64,000 bases of DNA. It comes from Rhodopseudomonas infernalis. Its GTDB lineage: Bacteria > Pseudomonadota > Alphaproteobacteria > Rhizobiales > Xanthobacteraceae. Below are positions 17,501 through 26,047 of this stretch, piece by piece. Under the pieces are notes generated by a model. The model had not been told where the DNA came from and did not search any database. It worked only from the letters and a program-made list of their open reading frames with translations. The stretch covers positions 91,777 through 155,776 of the forward strand of contig NZ_JAJNAL010000009.1 in NCBI RefSeq assembly GCF_022271405.1, written 5' to 3'. Numbering within the stretch: position 1 is the stretch's first letter; each line of letters opens with the position of its first letter. The position numbers were made by a program, and so were the translations under genes.

Positions 17501-18901
17501 TCAGACGTCCGCCGAAGGCCGGACCCGGGTCAGCAGCGCCAGCCCGGCGACGAAGAACACCACCAGCACCGCCATGCCGGCCTTCTGACTCGCGGTGATT
17601 GCCGTGACTGTCGCGATCAGCAGCGGGCCGATGAACGACGTCACCTTGCCGGTCAGCGCGAACAGGCCGAAATACTGCGCGATGCGGTCGCGCGGCGCGA
17701 TCCGGATCAAGAGCGTGCGCGACGCCGCCTGCAACGGGCCGCCGGCGATGCCGATCAGGCAGCCGAGCAACAAGTACGCGCGCTCCGCCGGTGCGGCGAA
17801 CAGCGCGGCGCCGGGTTGCGGCGGCGTCACCTCGACGAACACGATGTGCGACGGATCGATCAGCAGGATGCCGGCGATCGCGATCAGCAGCAGCACCATC
17901 GAGCCGGCGATCACCCGCTTGGAGCCGAGCGCGTCGTCGAGCCGTCCGCCGACGAAGGCGCCGATGGTCGCGGCGATCGCCAGGATCACGCCGAAGCTGC
18001 CGATCTGAATGGTGTTCCAGCCGAACGTGCCGGTGGCGTAGATGCCGCCGAACGCGAATAGCGACACCAGGCCATCGGTGTAGATCATGTTGGCGAGCAG
18101 GAACGCGGCGAGCGAGCGCCGGTTCGGCAGGTCGCGCAGCGTCTCGCGCAGTTCGCGCAGGCCCTCGCGCACCGCGGCGCGCGCTTTCAGCTTAGCCGGA
18201 AAATCCGGCGTCAGCAGAAACATCGGTAGCACGAACACCACGAACCAGATGCCGGTGAGCGGTCCGCTGATGCGGTCGCCTTCGTGCATCGCCGGATCGA
18301 GCCCGAACAGCGGCGTGACACCGAGCAGCGTCTTGCCGGTGTCGGGGCTGGCGGCGAGAAAGCCGAGCACCAGAATGAGCGACAGGATGCCGCCGATATA
18401 GCCGGTCGCCCAGCCGGTGCCTGATAAGCGGCCGATCTTCTCGGGCGGGACGAGATTCGGCATCATCGCGTTGTTGAACACGGTGGCGAACTCGACCCCG
18501 ACGGTGGCGAGCGCATAGGCGATCAGCAGCGGCAGGATGATATGCGGATCGCTCGGCCGGCCGAACCACATCAGGCACGAGCCGATCACCAGCATCGCGC
18601 CAAACAGCGCGATCCACGGCTTGCGCCGGCCGCTGGCATCCGCCACCGCGCCGAGCACCGGCGACGCCAGCGCGATCAGGAAGCCGCTCGCCGCGGTGGC
18701 GAAGCCCCACCAGGATTGTCCGGTGGCCGGATCGGGCGCGACGTAAGTGACGAAATAGGGCGCGAAGATGAAGGTGGTGATCAGCGTGAAGTAAGGCTGC
18801 GCCGCCCAGTCGAACAAGATCCAGCCGAGCACCGCGGGGCGCGACGGATAGGTTCGCGGCGCAGTGTCCGGTGCACTCTCCGCGACGATCGATGACGCCA
18901 T
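17501..18901 (-). CDS. MFS transporter, UMF1 (Atg22-like) family
   Basis: A 466-residue inner-membrane protein with 12 predicted helices. The N-terminal PAVLGWILFDWAAQPYFTLITTFIFAPYF is typical of the UMF1/Atg22-like family, with SGRRKPWIALFGAMLVIGS between helices 2 and 3. Yeast Atg22 exports amino acids from the vacuole; bacterial members are poorly characterised. ATG 18901 (MASSIVAESAP) is selected because the hydrophobic pattern starts soon after; upstream in-frame ATG at 19012 would run into the divergent ggt promoter. Divergently arranged with ggt. Confidence 0.88.
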   Translation of the reverse strand: MASSIVAESAPDTAPRTYPSRPAVLGWILFDWAAQPYFTLITTFIFAPYFVTYVAPDPATGQSWWGFATAASGFLIALASPVLGAVADASGRRKPWIALFGAMLVIGSCLMWFGRPSDPHIILPLLIAYALATVGVEFATVFNNAMMPNLVPPEKIGRLSGTGWATGYIGGILSLILVLGFLAASPDTGKTLLGVTPLFGLDPAMHEGDRISGPLTGIWFVVFVLPMFLLTPDFPAKLKARAAVREGLRELRETLRDLPNRRSLAAFLLANMIYTDGLVSLFAFGGIYATGTFGWNTIQIGSFGVILAIAATIGAFVGGRLDDALGSKRVIAGSMVLLLIAIAGILLIDPSHIVFVEVTPPQPGAALFAAPAERAYLLLGCLIGIAGGPLQAASRTLLIRIAPRDRIAQYFGLFALTGKVTSFIGPLLIATVTAITASQKAGMAVLVVFFVAGLALLTRVRPSADV

Positions 18902-19001
18902 CTTGTTCCGTTCCTGCTGCGCCGGGATTTGGCCGGCCCGGCCAATCCCTATAGGATTCGCCGGCGCGGAGCAGCCTGCACCCGCGTCCCCGGAACCCGA
19001 A

Positions 19002-20744
19002 ATGAGCAGCATGACGTTTCTTCATCGCACAATCGTGACGGCGTGGACCATCACCGCGCTGAGCTTTGCGCCCATCGCGGCGACCGCGCAGGACATGCGC
19101 GGCGGCGCGCTGCGCGATCCCGCCTCCGCTAAGGCGGTGGTCGCCAGGCACGGCATGGTGGTGGCGCAGGAGAAGCTCGCGGCCGAAATCGGCGCCAAGT
19201 TTCTGGCGCGCGGCGGCAATGCGATCGACGCCGCGGTCGCGACCGGCTTTGCGATGGCGGTGACCTATCCGCGCGCCGGCAATCTCGGTGGCGGCGGCTT
19301 CATGGTGATCCACTCCGCGGCGAAGAACGAGGACGTCGCGATCGATTATCGCGAGACCGCGCCGCAGGCCGCCACGCAGGACATGTTCCTGACCGACGGC
19401 AAGCCCGACGCCGACAAGTCGCGCAAATCCGCGCTCGGCATCGGCGTACCCGGCACGGTGGCGGGTCTGGCGCTGGCGCTGGACACATACGGCTCGGGCA
19501 AGTTCTCGCTGCGCGACGTGCTGCGGCCGGCGATCGAACTGGCGCGTGATGGATTCATCATTGCCGACGACAACGCCGATACGTTTCCGCAATGGCACGC
19601 CTGGCTGTCGCGCTGGCCGTCGACCCAGAAGGTGCTGGCTCGTCCCGACGGCTCGGCGCTGCAGGACGGCGACCGGCTGAGGCAGCCCGATCTCGCGATG
19701 ACGCTGCAGGCGATCGCCGACAAGGGGCCGGACGGCTTCTATCGCGGCGAAGTCGCGGACAAGCTCGCGCGGAGCATTCGCGGTGCCGGCGGGCTGATCA
19801 CCACGGAGGATCTGGCGAACTATCAGGCGGTGGTGCGCAAGCCGGTGCGCGGCAGCTATCGCGGTTACGACATCGTGGCGATGCCGCTGCCGTCGTCCGG
19901 CGGCGTGGTGCTGGTCGAGACGCTGAACATCCTCGAAGGTTTTGCGATGCACGACTACGCGCAGGGCAGCGCCCCGTCGCTGCACCTGCTGATCGAGTCG
20001 ATGAAGCGTGCTTACGCCGACCGCGCCCGCTATCTCGGCGATCCGGCGTTCAGCGACGCGCCGACCGCGAAGCTGCTGTCGAAGGACTACGCGGCGACGC
20101 TGCGCAAGGGGATTGATCTGAAGCGCGCGACGCCGGCGGCCGACGCGGTGTCGCAGCCGAAGGAGGGCGAGAACACCACGCACTACTCGGTCGCCGACGA
20201 CCAGGGCAACGCGGTCAGCAACACCTACACGCTGAACTTCAGCTACGGCGTCGGTCTGATCGCCGACGGCACCGGCGTGCTGCTCAACAACGAACTCGAC
20301 GATTTCACCGCGGCGCCGGGCGCGTCGAACGCCTACGGCCTGGTCGGCTTCGCGGCGAACCTGCCGGCGCCCGGCAAGCGGCCGCTGTCGTCGATGTCGC
20401 CGACCATCGTGCTGAAGGACGGCCGGCCGGTGCTGGTCACAGGTTCGCCGGGCGGCAGCCGGATCATTTCGGCGACCCTGCAGGTGATCGTCGATGTGCT
20501 CGACTATCGCATGAACGTCGTCGCGGCTGTCGCTGCGCCGCGGCTGCATCATCAATGGATGCCGGACGAAGTCCGCGTCGAGGCCGGCTTCCCCGACGCC
20601 ACGCTCGACGCACTCCGCGCCCTGGGCCACCGCATCGCCGTCCCACTCGGCCAGACATCGACCAACACGATCTTCATCGACGCCGCGGGTTTCCACGGCG
20701 CCCCGGATCCCAGGACGCGCGGCGCGACGGCGGCGGGGAATTAG
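19002..20744 (+). CDS. ggt: Gamma-glutamyltransferase (gamma-glutamyltranspeptidase)
   Basis: A 580-residue N-terminal nucleophile hydrolase exported to the periplasm. Residues 1-28 form a signal peptide (TFLHRTIVTAWTITALSF, ending AATAQ). The precursor self-cleaves before Thr in ENTTHYSVADDQGNAVSNTYTLN (about residue 391), whose Thr is the catalytic nucleophile of the small subunit; GSPGGSRIIS is the substrate-binding loop. It hydrolyses or transfers the gamma-glutamyl group of glutathione. ATG 19002 is preferred over an upstream in-frame start at 18864 because the signal peptide follows directly. A second ATG at 19011 is possible. Confidence 0.93.
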   Translation: MSSMTFLHRTIVTAWTITALSFAPIAATAQDMRGGALRDPASAKAVVARHGMVVAQEKLAAEIGAKFLARGGNAIDAAVATGFAMAVTYPRAGNLGGGGFMVIHSAAKNEDVAIDYRETAPQAATQDMFLTDGKPDADKSRKSALGIGVPGTVAGLALALDTYGSGKFSLRDVLRPAIELARDGFIIADDNADTFPQWHAWLSRWPSTQKVLARPDGSALQDGDRLRQPDLAMTLQAIADKGPDGFYRGEVADKLARSIRGAGGLITTEDLANYQAVVRKPVRGSYRGYDIVAMPLPSSGGVVLVETLNILEGFAMHDYAQGSAPSLHLLIESMKRAYADRARYLGDPAFSDAPTAKLLSKDYAATLRKGIDLKRATPAADAVSQPKEGENTTHYSVADDQGNAVSNTYTLNFSYGVGLIADGTGVLLNNELDDFTAAPGASNAYGLVGFAANLPAPGKRPLSSMSPTIVLKDGRPVLVTGSPGGSRIISATLQVIVDVLDYRMNVVAAVAAPRLHHQWMPDEVRVEAGFPDATLDALRALGHRIAVPLGQTSTNTIFIDAAGFHGAPDPRTRGATAAGN

Positions 20745-20773
20745 TAGGTTAAGCCGAGTCATTGTGAGACGAA

Positions 20774-20842
20774 GCCTCTCCCCACGCAGGGCGCGCTCCC
20801 TCCCCCGCAAGCGGGGCAGGGAGCTCGCCCTGCGCGTGGCGA
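20774..20842. repeat. CTCTCCCGC-type palindromic repeat (extended copy)
   Basis: CACGCAGGGCG is roughly inverted as CGCCCTGCGCGTG around CCTCCCCCGC-AA-GCGGGGCAGGG. A related shorter element is at 21846-21873 and others at 25525-25548, 34267-34294 and 55879-55906. Confidence 0.7.
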
Positions 20843-20945
20843 CGCTTCGGCCAGCACGGGAGGAATAACGTCTTGCCACAAGCGGATGCGGCGGCGCTCT
20901 GCTAATCTCCCCGGCGATTTCGATTTGAGCGATCAGGAGACCGCC

Positions 20946-21821
20946 ATGGCATCACTAAAAGGCAAGACGCTGTTCATCACCGGCGCCAGCCGCGGCATTG
21001 GGCTGGCGATCGCGCTGCGGGCGGCGCGGGATGGAGCGAATATCGCGATCGCCGCCAAGACTGCCGAGCCGCATCCGAAACTCAAGGGCACGATCTACAC
21101 CGCGGCCGACGAGATCCGCGCCGCCGGCGGCAAGGCGCTGCCGCTGGTGTGCGACATCCGCGACGAGACGCAGGTGATCGAGGCGGTCGACAAGACGGTC
21201 GCGGAGTTCGGCGGGCTCGATATCTGCGTCAACAATGCCAGCGCCATCAGCCTGACCAATTCGCAGGCGACCGACATGAAGCGCTACGACCTGATGACGG
21301 GCATCAACACCCGCGGCACCTTCATGGTGTCGAAATATTGCATTCCGCATCTGAAGAAGGCTGATAATCCCCACATCCTGATGCTGTCGCCGCCGCTCGA
21401 CATGAAGCCGAAATGGTTCGCGGCCTCGACCGCCTATACCAGCGCGAAGTTCGGCATGAGCATGGTGGTGCTCGGCCTGTCGGGCGAACTGAAGGGCGCG
21501 GGGGTTGCGGTGAATGCGCTGTGGCCGCGCACCACGATCGCCACCGCCGCGGTCGGCAATCTGCTCGGCGGCGATGCGATGATGCGCGCCAGCCGCACGC
21601 CGGACATCATGGGCGACGCCGCGCATGCGATCTTCACCAAACCGTCGCGCGACTTCACCGGGCAATTCTGCATTGACGACAAGGTGCTGTTTGAGGCGGG
21701 CGTGACTGACTTCGAGCGCTACCGGGTCGACCCGAGCGTGCCGCTGATGTCGGACTTCTTCGTGCCGGACGACGACGCCCCGCCGCCGGGCGTCAAGGTG
21801 ACGCCGCTGCCGATGGGATAG
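20946..21821 (+). CDS. SDR-family NAD(P)-dependent oxidoreductase
   Basis: A 291-residue short-chain dehydrogenase/reductase. The nucleotide-binding motif is TGASRGIGLAIAL (about residues 10-22), the structural NNAS follows, and the catalytic YTSAK is near residue 163, with Ser upstream (LMLSPPLDM). The C-terminal portion resembles HSDL2-type members (FTGQFCIDDKVLFEAGVTDFERYRVDP). The substrate is not known. Start ATG 20946 has AGGAG 8 bp upstream (CAGGAGACCGCC). It stands alone between repeats. Confidence 0.9.
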   Translation: MASLKGKTLFITGASRGIGLAIALRAARDGANIAIAAKTAEPHPKLKGTIYTAADEIRAAGGKALPLVCDIRDETQVIEAVDKTVAEFGGLDICVNNASAISLTNSQATDMKRYDLMTGINTRGTFMVSKYCIPHLKKADNPHILMLSPPLDMKPKWFAASTAYTSAKFGMSMVVLGLSGELKGAGVAVNALWPRTTIATAAVGNLLGGDAMMRASRTPDIMGDAAHAIFTKPSRDFTGQFCIDDKVLFEAGVTDFERYRVDPSVPLMSDFFVPDDDAPPPGVKVTPLPMG

Positions 21822-21845
21822 CGAGATTGCCCAAAGTAATGCGCG

Positions 21846-21873
21846 CTCCCTCTCCCGCAAGCGGGAGAGGGAG
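21846..21873. repeat. CTCTCCCGC-type palindrome
   Basis: CTCCCTCTCCCGC (21846-21858) and its complement GCGGGAGAGGGAG (21861-21873) flank AA. It lies between the SDR gene and the convergent GST gene and may act as a bidirectional transcript end. Confidence 0.8.
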
Positions 21874-21921
21874 CAGGCCGTGCTCGGCGCTAACGGCGGT
21901 CTCTCGAACTAAAGCTATTAC

Positions 21922-22590
21922 TTACGCCTTCCCGATCTCATACGGCCCGCCCTTCTCGAGCGCGCGCTGATACGCCGGGCGGGCGTGAATTTTGGCGAGC
22001 CACGCCAGCGCTTTGGGATAGGCCTGGTCGAGGCCGGCGCGGGAGGCGGCGGCCTCTAACGGGAAGCTCATCTGGATGTCGGCGGCGGTGAAGTCGGGGC
22101 CGGCGAAGTACGCGCTCTTGCCGAGCTCGGCTTCCCAGAACGCCATATGCTGCTTGAGCTGCGGATCGACGAAGCCGGTGAGCGCACCGTTCGCCACGGC
22201 CTTGACCAGCGGCCGGAGCAGCAGCGGGGCGCGCTGCGGCATCATCGTGAACAACAGCTTGAGCAGCAGCGGCGGCATCGCCGAGCCTTCGGCGTAGTGC
22301 AGCCAATAGGTGTAGCGCAGCCGCTCGGGCGTTTTCGGCGGCGGGATCAGCCGGCCCTCGCCATAGCTGTCGATGATGTATTCGATGATCGCGCCGGATT
22401 CGGCGATGGTAGCGCCGTTATCGGTGATCACCGGCGATTTGCCGAGCGGATGCACGGCGCGCAGCTCCTTCGGCGCCATCATGTCGGGCTGGCGCTGATA
22501 GCGCTTGATCTCGTACGGCACGCCGAGCTCTTCGAGCAGCCAGAGCACGCGTTGCGAGCGGGAGTTGTTGAGATGGTGGACGGTGAGCAT
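21922..22590 (-). CDS. Glutathione S-transferase family protein
   Basis: A 222-residue cytosolic GST. The thioredoxin-like N-terminal domain has HHLNNSRSQRVLWLLEELGVPYE with Ser/Asn near residue 10 as the usual catalytic position, and the cis-Pro plus glutathione-binding stretch GKSPVI and ESGAIIEYI. The helical C-terminal domain contains FTAADIQMSFPLEA, the N-capping motif. ATG 22590 (MLTVHHL) is chosen over 22608 because the fold starts there. Substrate unknown. Confidence 0.9.
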   Translation of the reverse strand: MLTVHHLNNSRSQRVLWLLEELGVPYEIKRYQRQPDMMAPKELRAVHPLGKSPVITDNGATIAESGAIIEYIIDSYGEGRLIPPPKTPERLRYTYWLHYAEGSAMPPLLLKLLFTMMPQRAPLLLRPLVKAVANGALTGFVDPQLKQHMAFWEAELGKSAYFAGPDFTAADIQMSFPLEAAASRAGLDQAYPKALAWLAKIHARPAYQRALEKGGPYEIGKA

Positions 22591-22673
22591 GGCGACCTCG
22601 CGCGACAATGGTTCGCGTTCATAGCGCGGAATCGCCGGATCCGACTACGATTTCGCCGACGATGCGCCGGCTT

Positions 22674-23009
22674 TCAGAGCGGCCGCGCGCCGAGCCGGTC
22701 CCGCCAATGCGCGGCGCGATCCTTGAGCTGGTTGTCGCGCAGATAGCGGTCCTCGTCGGGCTCGAACACTTCCAGCGTTTCGAGCGCGAAAGCCTCGGCG
22801 CCGTGCGCGGTCCACGCCTGCTGCAACGCGCGGTTGGGATGGCCGCCCTGCCGCAGCGTGAACCAGATCTTGTTCTGCACAGTGTCGGGATTGAGCGTCG
22901 GTCCGATCCACACCGCATCGGCCGCCGCACAGCGTAGCGCGAAGATCGCCGCCTTCGGCTTGCGCTCCTTGTAGGCGTTGATCGCCGCCTTGCGGTCGAG
23001 CTTGGTCAT
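22674..23009 (-). CDS. GIY-YIG nuclease-like family protein
   Basis: A 111-residue protein similar to short GIY-YIG-family proteins annotated in Bradyrhizobium relatives. The central FALRCAAADAVWIGPTLNPDTVQNKIWFTLRQGGH occupies the GIY-YIG position. The N-terminal MTKLDRKAAINAYKERKPKAAI is typical. Catalytic Tyr-Tyr residues are not clearly kept, so nuclease activity is uncertain. ATG 23009 is selected; the frame is open further upstream. Divergent from a DUF2239 gene, with a palindrome between them. Confidence 0.75.
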   Translation of the reverse strand: MTKLDRKAAINAYKERKPKAAIFALRCAAADAVWIGPTLNPDTVQNKIWFTLRQGGHPNRALQQAWTAHGAEAFALETLEVFEPDEDRYLRDNQLKDRAAHWRDRLGARPL

Positions 23010-23070
23010 CGTGGGTCCTTTTGCGTGTTGGTGCGGCGTGCGTCCTAGCAGGGCGGGACAGGCCTTGTCA

Positions 23071-23088
23071 ATTTTACCCGGATAAAAT
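23071..23088. promoter_or_regulatory. Palindrome ATTTTA-N6-TAAAAT in a divergent intergenic region
   Basis: The sequence ATTTTA (23071-23076), CCCGGA, TAAAAT (23083-23088) is a symmetric element in the 113-bp space between the GIY-YIG gene and the DUF2239 gene. It is a plausible shared operator. It also resembles A/T-flanked TACCCGGNTA-type motifs used by rhizobial TetR regulators. No regulator is encoded next to it. Confidence 0.5.
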
Positions 23089-23122
23089 ATTGAGTCGTTC
23101 TGATGCACGGGAGCGACCGCTC

Positions 23123-23716
23123 ATGATCACCGAAACTGCGCCCAGCCATGTGGCCTTTCATGGCGACCGCCTGCTGGCGGAGGGCGACCTCCCCACTGTG
23201 GTGATGGCGATCAAGCCGCTGGCCGATCGCGGCGAGGCGGGCGTGCTGGTGTTCGACGCGGCGTCGCAGCAGCTCGATTTCGATCTGCGCGGCTCGCTGA
23301 CCGAGGTGCTGGCGCGGCTGCCCGCCGATCAGCCGCCGGAGCCGGCATGCGAGGGCGACGCGCCGCGCGGGCGCGGGCGGCCGAAACTCGGCGTGGTGGC
23401 GCGCGAGGTGACGCTGCTGCCGCGGCACTGGGAATGGCTCGGCCAGCAGCGCGGCGGCGCCTCGGTGGCGCTGCGCCGGCTGGTCGACGAAGCGCGCCAT
23501 GCCTCGGCCGACACCGATCGTATCCGCGCCGCCCGTGAGGCCGCGCATCGCTTCATGACGGTGATGGCCGGCGATCGGGCGGACTACGAAGAAGCCGCGC
23601 GGGCGCTGTTCGCCGGAGACGGCGCAAAGTTTGCGCGCTGCACCGAGTTGTGGCCGGCCGATATCCGCCGTCACGCCCGCCGGTTGGCGCAGCCGGCATG
23701 GCCGGCTCCCGGTTGA
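23123..23716 (+). CDS. DUF2239 family protein
   Basis: A 197-residue cytoplasmic protein that matches the DUF2239 family: FDAASQQLDFDLRG, RGRPKLGVVAREVTLLPRHWEWLGQQRGGASVALRRLVDEAR, and AARALFAGD. The RGRPKLGV stretch recalls AT-hook-like DNA contact or a nucleoid association; this is only suggestive. The family has no defined reaction. It is divergent from the GIY-YIG-type gene. ATG 23123. Confidence 0.85.
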   Translation: MITETAPSHVAFHGDRLLAEGDLPTVVMAIKPLADRGEAGVLVFDAASQQLDFDLRGSLTEVLARLPADQPPEPACEGDAPRGRGRPKLGVVAREVTLLPRHWEWLGQQRGGASVALRRLVDEARHASADTDRIRAAREAAHRFMTVMAGDRADYEEAARALFAGDGAKFARCTELWPADIRRHARRLAQPAWPAPG

Positions 23717-23796
23717 TTGCGACGGGCCGACCCGTTAGGCTGAATGGCATGATACAAATCATATAAGACGCGCACGACGCGCCGCCGGAGGACCTG

Positions 23797-24399
23797 ATGC
23801 CCTTGCCCGCCCCGCAATTCCTGTTCGACTTCGGCAGCCCCAACGCATTCCTGGCGCACGAGGCAATTCCCGCGATCGAACAGCGCATCGGCGCCCGGTT
23901 CGACTATCTGCCGGTGCTGCTCGGCGGCATCTTCAAGGCCACCAACAACAAGTCGCCGGCCGAGACGCTGGCGGGCGTCAAGAACAAGCGCGAATACCAC
24001 GCGGTCGAGACCGAGCGTTTCATCAAGCGCTACGCGGTCGAGCCTTATGTGTGGAATCCGCATTTTCCGGTCAACACGCTGAATCTGATGCGCGCCGCCG
24101 TCGCGGCGCAGCTCGAAGGCGTGTTCGACCAGTATGTCGAGGCGGCGTTCCACCACATGTGGGTCGAGCCGAAGAAGATGGACGATCTCGAGATCGCCGC
24201 CGCGGCGCTGACGTCGTCGAGGCTCGACGGCAAGAAGCTGCTGACCCGCGCGCAGGAGCCGGAGGTCAAGGCCAAGCTGATCGCCAACACCGACGACGCC
24301 GTCGCCCGTGGCGCCTTCGGGTCTCCGACCTTTTTCGTCGGCAGCGACATGTTCTTCGGCAAGGAACAGCTCCGCGACGTCGAAGAGATGTACGGCTGA
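23797..24399 (+). CDS. 2-hydroxychromene-2-carboxylate isomerase-like (DsbA-fold) protein
   Basis: A 200-residue member of the HCCA isomerase / GST-kappa branch. QFLFDFGSPNAFLAHEAIPAI begins the fold, with Ser near residue 14 in the CxxC position, and ends with FGSPTFFVGSDMFFGKEQL. HCCA isomerases catalyse a step of naphthalene breakdown but many relatives have other or unknown substrates. The start ATG follows GGAGG. Immediately upstream ATGAT-ACAA-ATCAT (23749-23762) is a small palindrome. Followed by a palindromic repeat and a ketopantoate reductase. Confidence 0.88.
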   Translation: MPLPAPQFLFDFGSPNAFLAHEAIPAIEQRIGARFDYLPVLLGGIFKATNNKSPAETLAGVKNKREYHAVETERFIKRYAVEPYVWNPHFPVNTLNLMRAAVAAQLEGVFDQYVEAAFHHMWVEPKKMDDLEIAAAALTSSRLDGKKLLTRAQEPEVKAKLIANTDDAVARGAFGSPTFFVGSDMFFGKEQLRDVEEMYG

Positions 24400-24421
24400 G
24401 CAAAGCTCGTCACGACGAGAT

Positions 24422-24499
24422 CGTAGGATGGGTTGAGCGAAGCGAAACCCATCGACCAAGGCGGCGACATGGGTTTCGCTGCGCTCAACCCATCCTACG
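24422..24499. repeat. GTAGGATGGGTT-type palindromic repeat, copy 3
   Basis: Ends CGTAGGATGGGTTGAGC and GCTCAACCCATCCTACG are inverted copies around AGCGAAACCCAT. It sits between the HCCA isomerase and panE-like genes. It is the same general family as 3465-3562 with ATG in place of GTG. Confidence 0.8.
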
Positions 24500-24559
24500 G
24501 GCATGGGCTCGTCGCGGGCATGCGCGCCTTGCCAAACTGAACTCACTCGGGAGAAGAGG

Positions 24560-25480
24560 ATGCGTATTCTGATCGTAGGCGCCGGCGCTATCGGCGGCTA
24601 TTTCGGCGGGCGGCTGTTGCAGGCGGGGCGGGACGTCACGTTTCTGGTTCGGCCGGGTCGAGCCGCCGAGCTGGCGCGCGACGGCCTCGTCATCAAGAGC
24701 CCGAACGGCGACGCGACGATCGCCAATCCGCCGGCGCTGCAGTCAGCCGATCTGAAGCCCGAGTACGATCTGGTGCTGTTGAGCTGTAAGGCGTTCGATC
24801 TCGACGACGCCATCGCGTCGTTCGCGGGCGGTGTCGGGCCGCAGACCGCGGTGCTGCCGCTGCTCAACGGCCTCAAGCATCTCGACACGCTGGACGCGCA
24901 GTTCGGCCGTGACCGCGTGCTCGGCGGCCAATGCGTGATCGCCGCGATGCTGGATGCGCAGCGCCACGTCGTGCAACTCGCGCCGATGAATTCCATCACC
25001 TTCGGCGAGCGGGACGGCGGCACCAGCCCGCGCGTCGCCGCGATCGCGCAGGCCCTCGGTGGCGCCGGCTTCGACGTCAACGCGTCACCCGAGGTGATGC
25101 AGGAGATGTGGGAAAAATGGGTGTTTCTGGCCTCGCTCGCCGGCTCTACCAGCCTGATGCGGGCGCCGGTCGGCGACATCCTGGCCGCGCCCGGCGGCGC
25201 CGAATTCATGCTCGGCGTGGTCGAGGAGATCAGCGCGATCGCCACCGCGGCCGGCCATCCGCCGCGCGCGCCGTTCGTCGAGCGCACCCGCGGCATGCTG
25301 CTTGCCGCCGGCTCCAAGCTCACCGCATCGATGTTCCGGGACATCCAGGCCGGCGCCAGGATCGAGGCCGATCACGTGATCGGCGACCTGATCGCCCGCG
25401 GCGACGCCGCCGGTCTGCCGGCCGAGCGACTGCGGGTGATCTACACCCACCTCAAGGCCTACGAGCACCAGCGCGGCTGA
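24560..25480 (+). CDS. panE: 2-dehydropantoate 2-reductase (ketopantoate reductase)
   Basis: A 306-residue NADPH-dependent reductase that turns 2-dehydropantoate into pantoate in coenzyme A synthesis. The N-terminal VGAGAIGGYFGGRLLQAG is the Rossmann signature. The family motifs EMWEKWVFLASLAGSTSLMR (catalytic Lys) and RIEADHVIGDLIARGDAAG (with Glu/Asn type substrate contacts) are present. ApbA/PanE paralogs vary in substrate, so the pantothenate role is not proven. ATG 24560 has GAGAAGAGG just upstream. Confidence 0.85.
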   Translation: MRILIVGAGAIGGYFGGRLLQAGRDVTFLVRPGRAAELARDGLVIKSPNGDATIANPPALQSADLKPEYDLVLLSCKAFDLDDAIASFAGGVGPQTAVLPLLNGLKHLDTLDAQFGRDRVLGGQCVIAAMLDAQRHVVQLAPMNSITFGERDGGTSPRVAAIAQALGGAGFDVNASPEVMQEMWEKWVFLASLAGSTSLMRAPVGDILAAPGGAEFMLGVVEEISAIATAAGHPPRAPFVERTRGMLLAAGSKLTASMFRDIQAGARIEADHVIGDLIARGDAAGLPAERLRVIYTHLKAYEHQRG

Positions 25481-25524
25481 TCGCCGGGCGATCGACTCCA
25501 GTGCCTGGTGCGCCCTGACCCCAA

Positions 25525-25621
25525 CCCTCTCCCGCAAGCGGGAGAGGGAGCCCGCTGCGGCGCGTGGCTCACGATGACCGGCCCAACGGGCACGGCGTAA
25601 CCTCTCCCGCCTGCGGGAGAG
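25525..25621. repeat. Tandem pair of CTCTCCCGC palindromes
   Basis: CCCTCTCCCGC-AA-GCGGGAGAGGG (25525-25548) is followed at 25602-25621 by CTCTCCCGC-CT-GCGGGAGAG. They are two closely spaced copies of the same element. Confidence 0.8.
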
Positions 25622-25971
25622 ATCGAATCGCGCCGCGATCCGGGTGAGGGTACTCCTCTCCGCGAATCGTAGGCGGCCGGGCGTCGCCACTTTGACGTTA
25701 GTACCTGACGGCGAGGGGGCCCTTGCTTGTCGATGGCACGGCGCGACCATTGGGGTGTTCTGCCGTCGCGCTCTGCGAGCATCCGCAAATGGCAATGAGT
25801 TGCGTGAACGGCAACTCATCCCTTTGTCTAAAGCCGTTGCTCAGCGCTTCTGAAAATGCCTCGTACTGGACCGAGGCGACGCTGCGGCGGGCGCTTGCTT
25901 TGCTGCGATTCTTGCCGAATCCGAACGCCGCGCGTCGCCGATCACTCCGGTCTGGCGCAAAATTGTGCAAT
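25622..25971. other. Gene-poor space upstream of ccoN
   Basis: No credible gene. Two hairpins are visible: ATGAGTTGC/GCAACTCAT (25795-25803 with 25811-25819) and GCCTCG/CGAGGC (25858-25863 with 25872-25877). They lie upstream of the FixK-type site. Their role is unknown. Confidence 0.5.
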
Positions 25972-25985
25972 TTGATTTCGATCAA
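25972..25985. promoter_or_regulatory. FixK/FNR-type box upstream of ccoN
   Basis: TTGATTTCGATCAA is a perfect match to the FixK/FNR consensus TTGAT-N4-ATCAA, 62 bp before the ccoN ATG. This is the standard control site for cbb3 oxidase genes in rhizobia, switched on at low oxygen. Confidence 0.9.
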
Positions 25986-26047
25986 TCGACCTCGACGGAT
26001 TCCAGGTTTGTTGCGACCAACTGCCCCGCCGAGAAAAGATTGATCAG

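Noticed and set aside
18192..20879. 895-residue open frame opposite ggt
   Set aside because: Antisense of ggt and the MFS gene; no family resemblance and ggt motifs are clear.
25723..26043. 106-residue frame upstream of ccoN
   Set aside because: Runs over the FixK box and hairpins, with no ribosome site or recognisable family.
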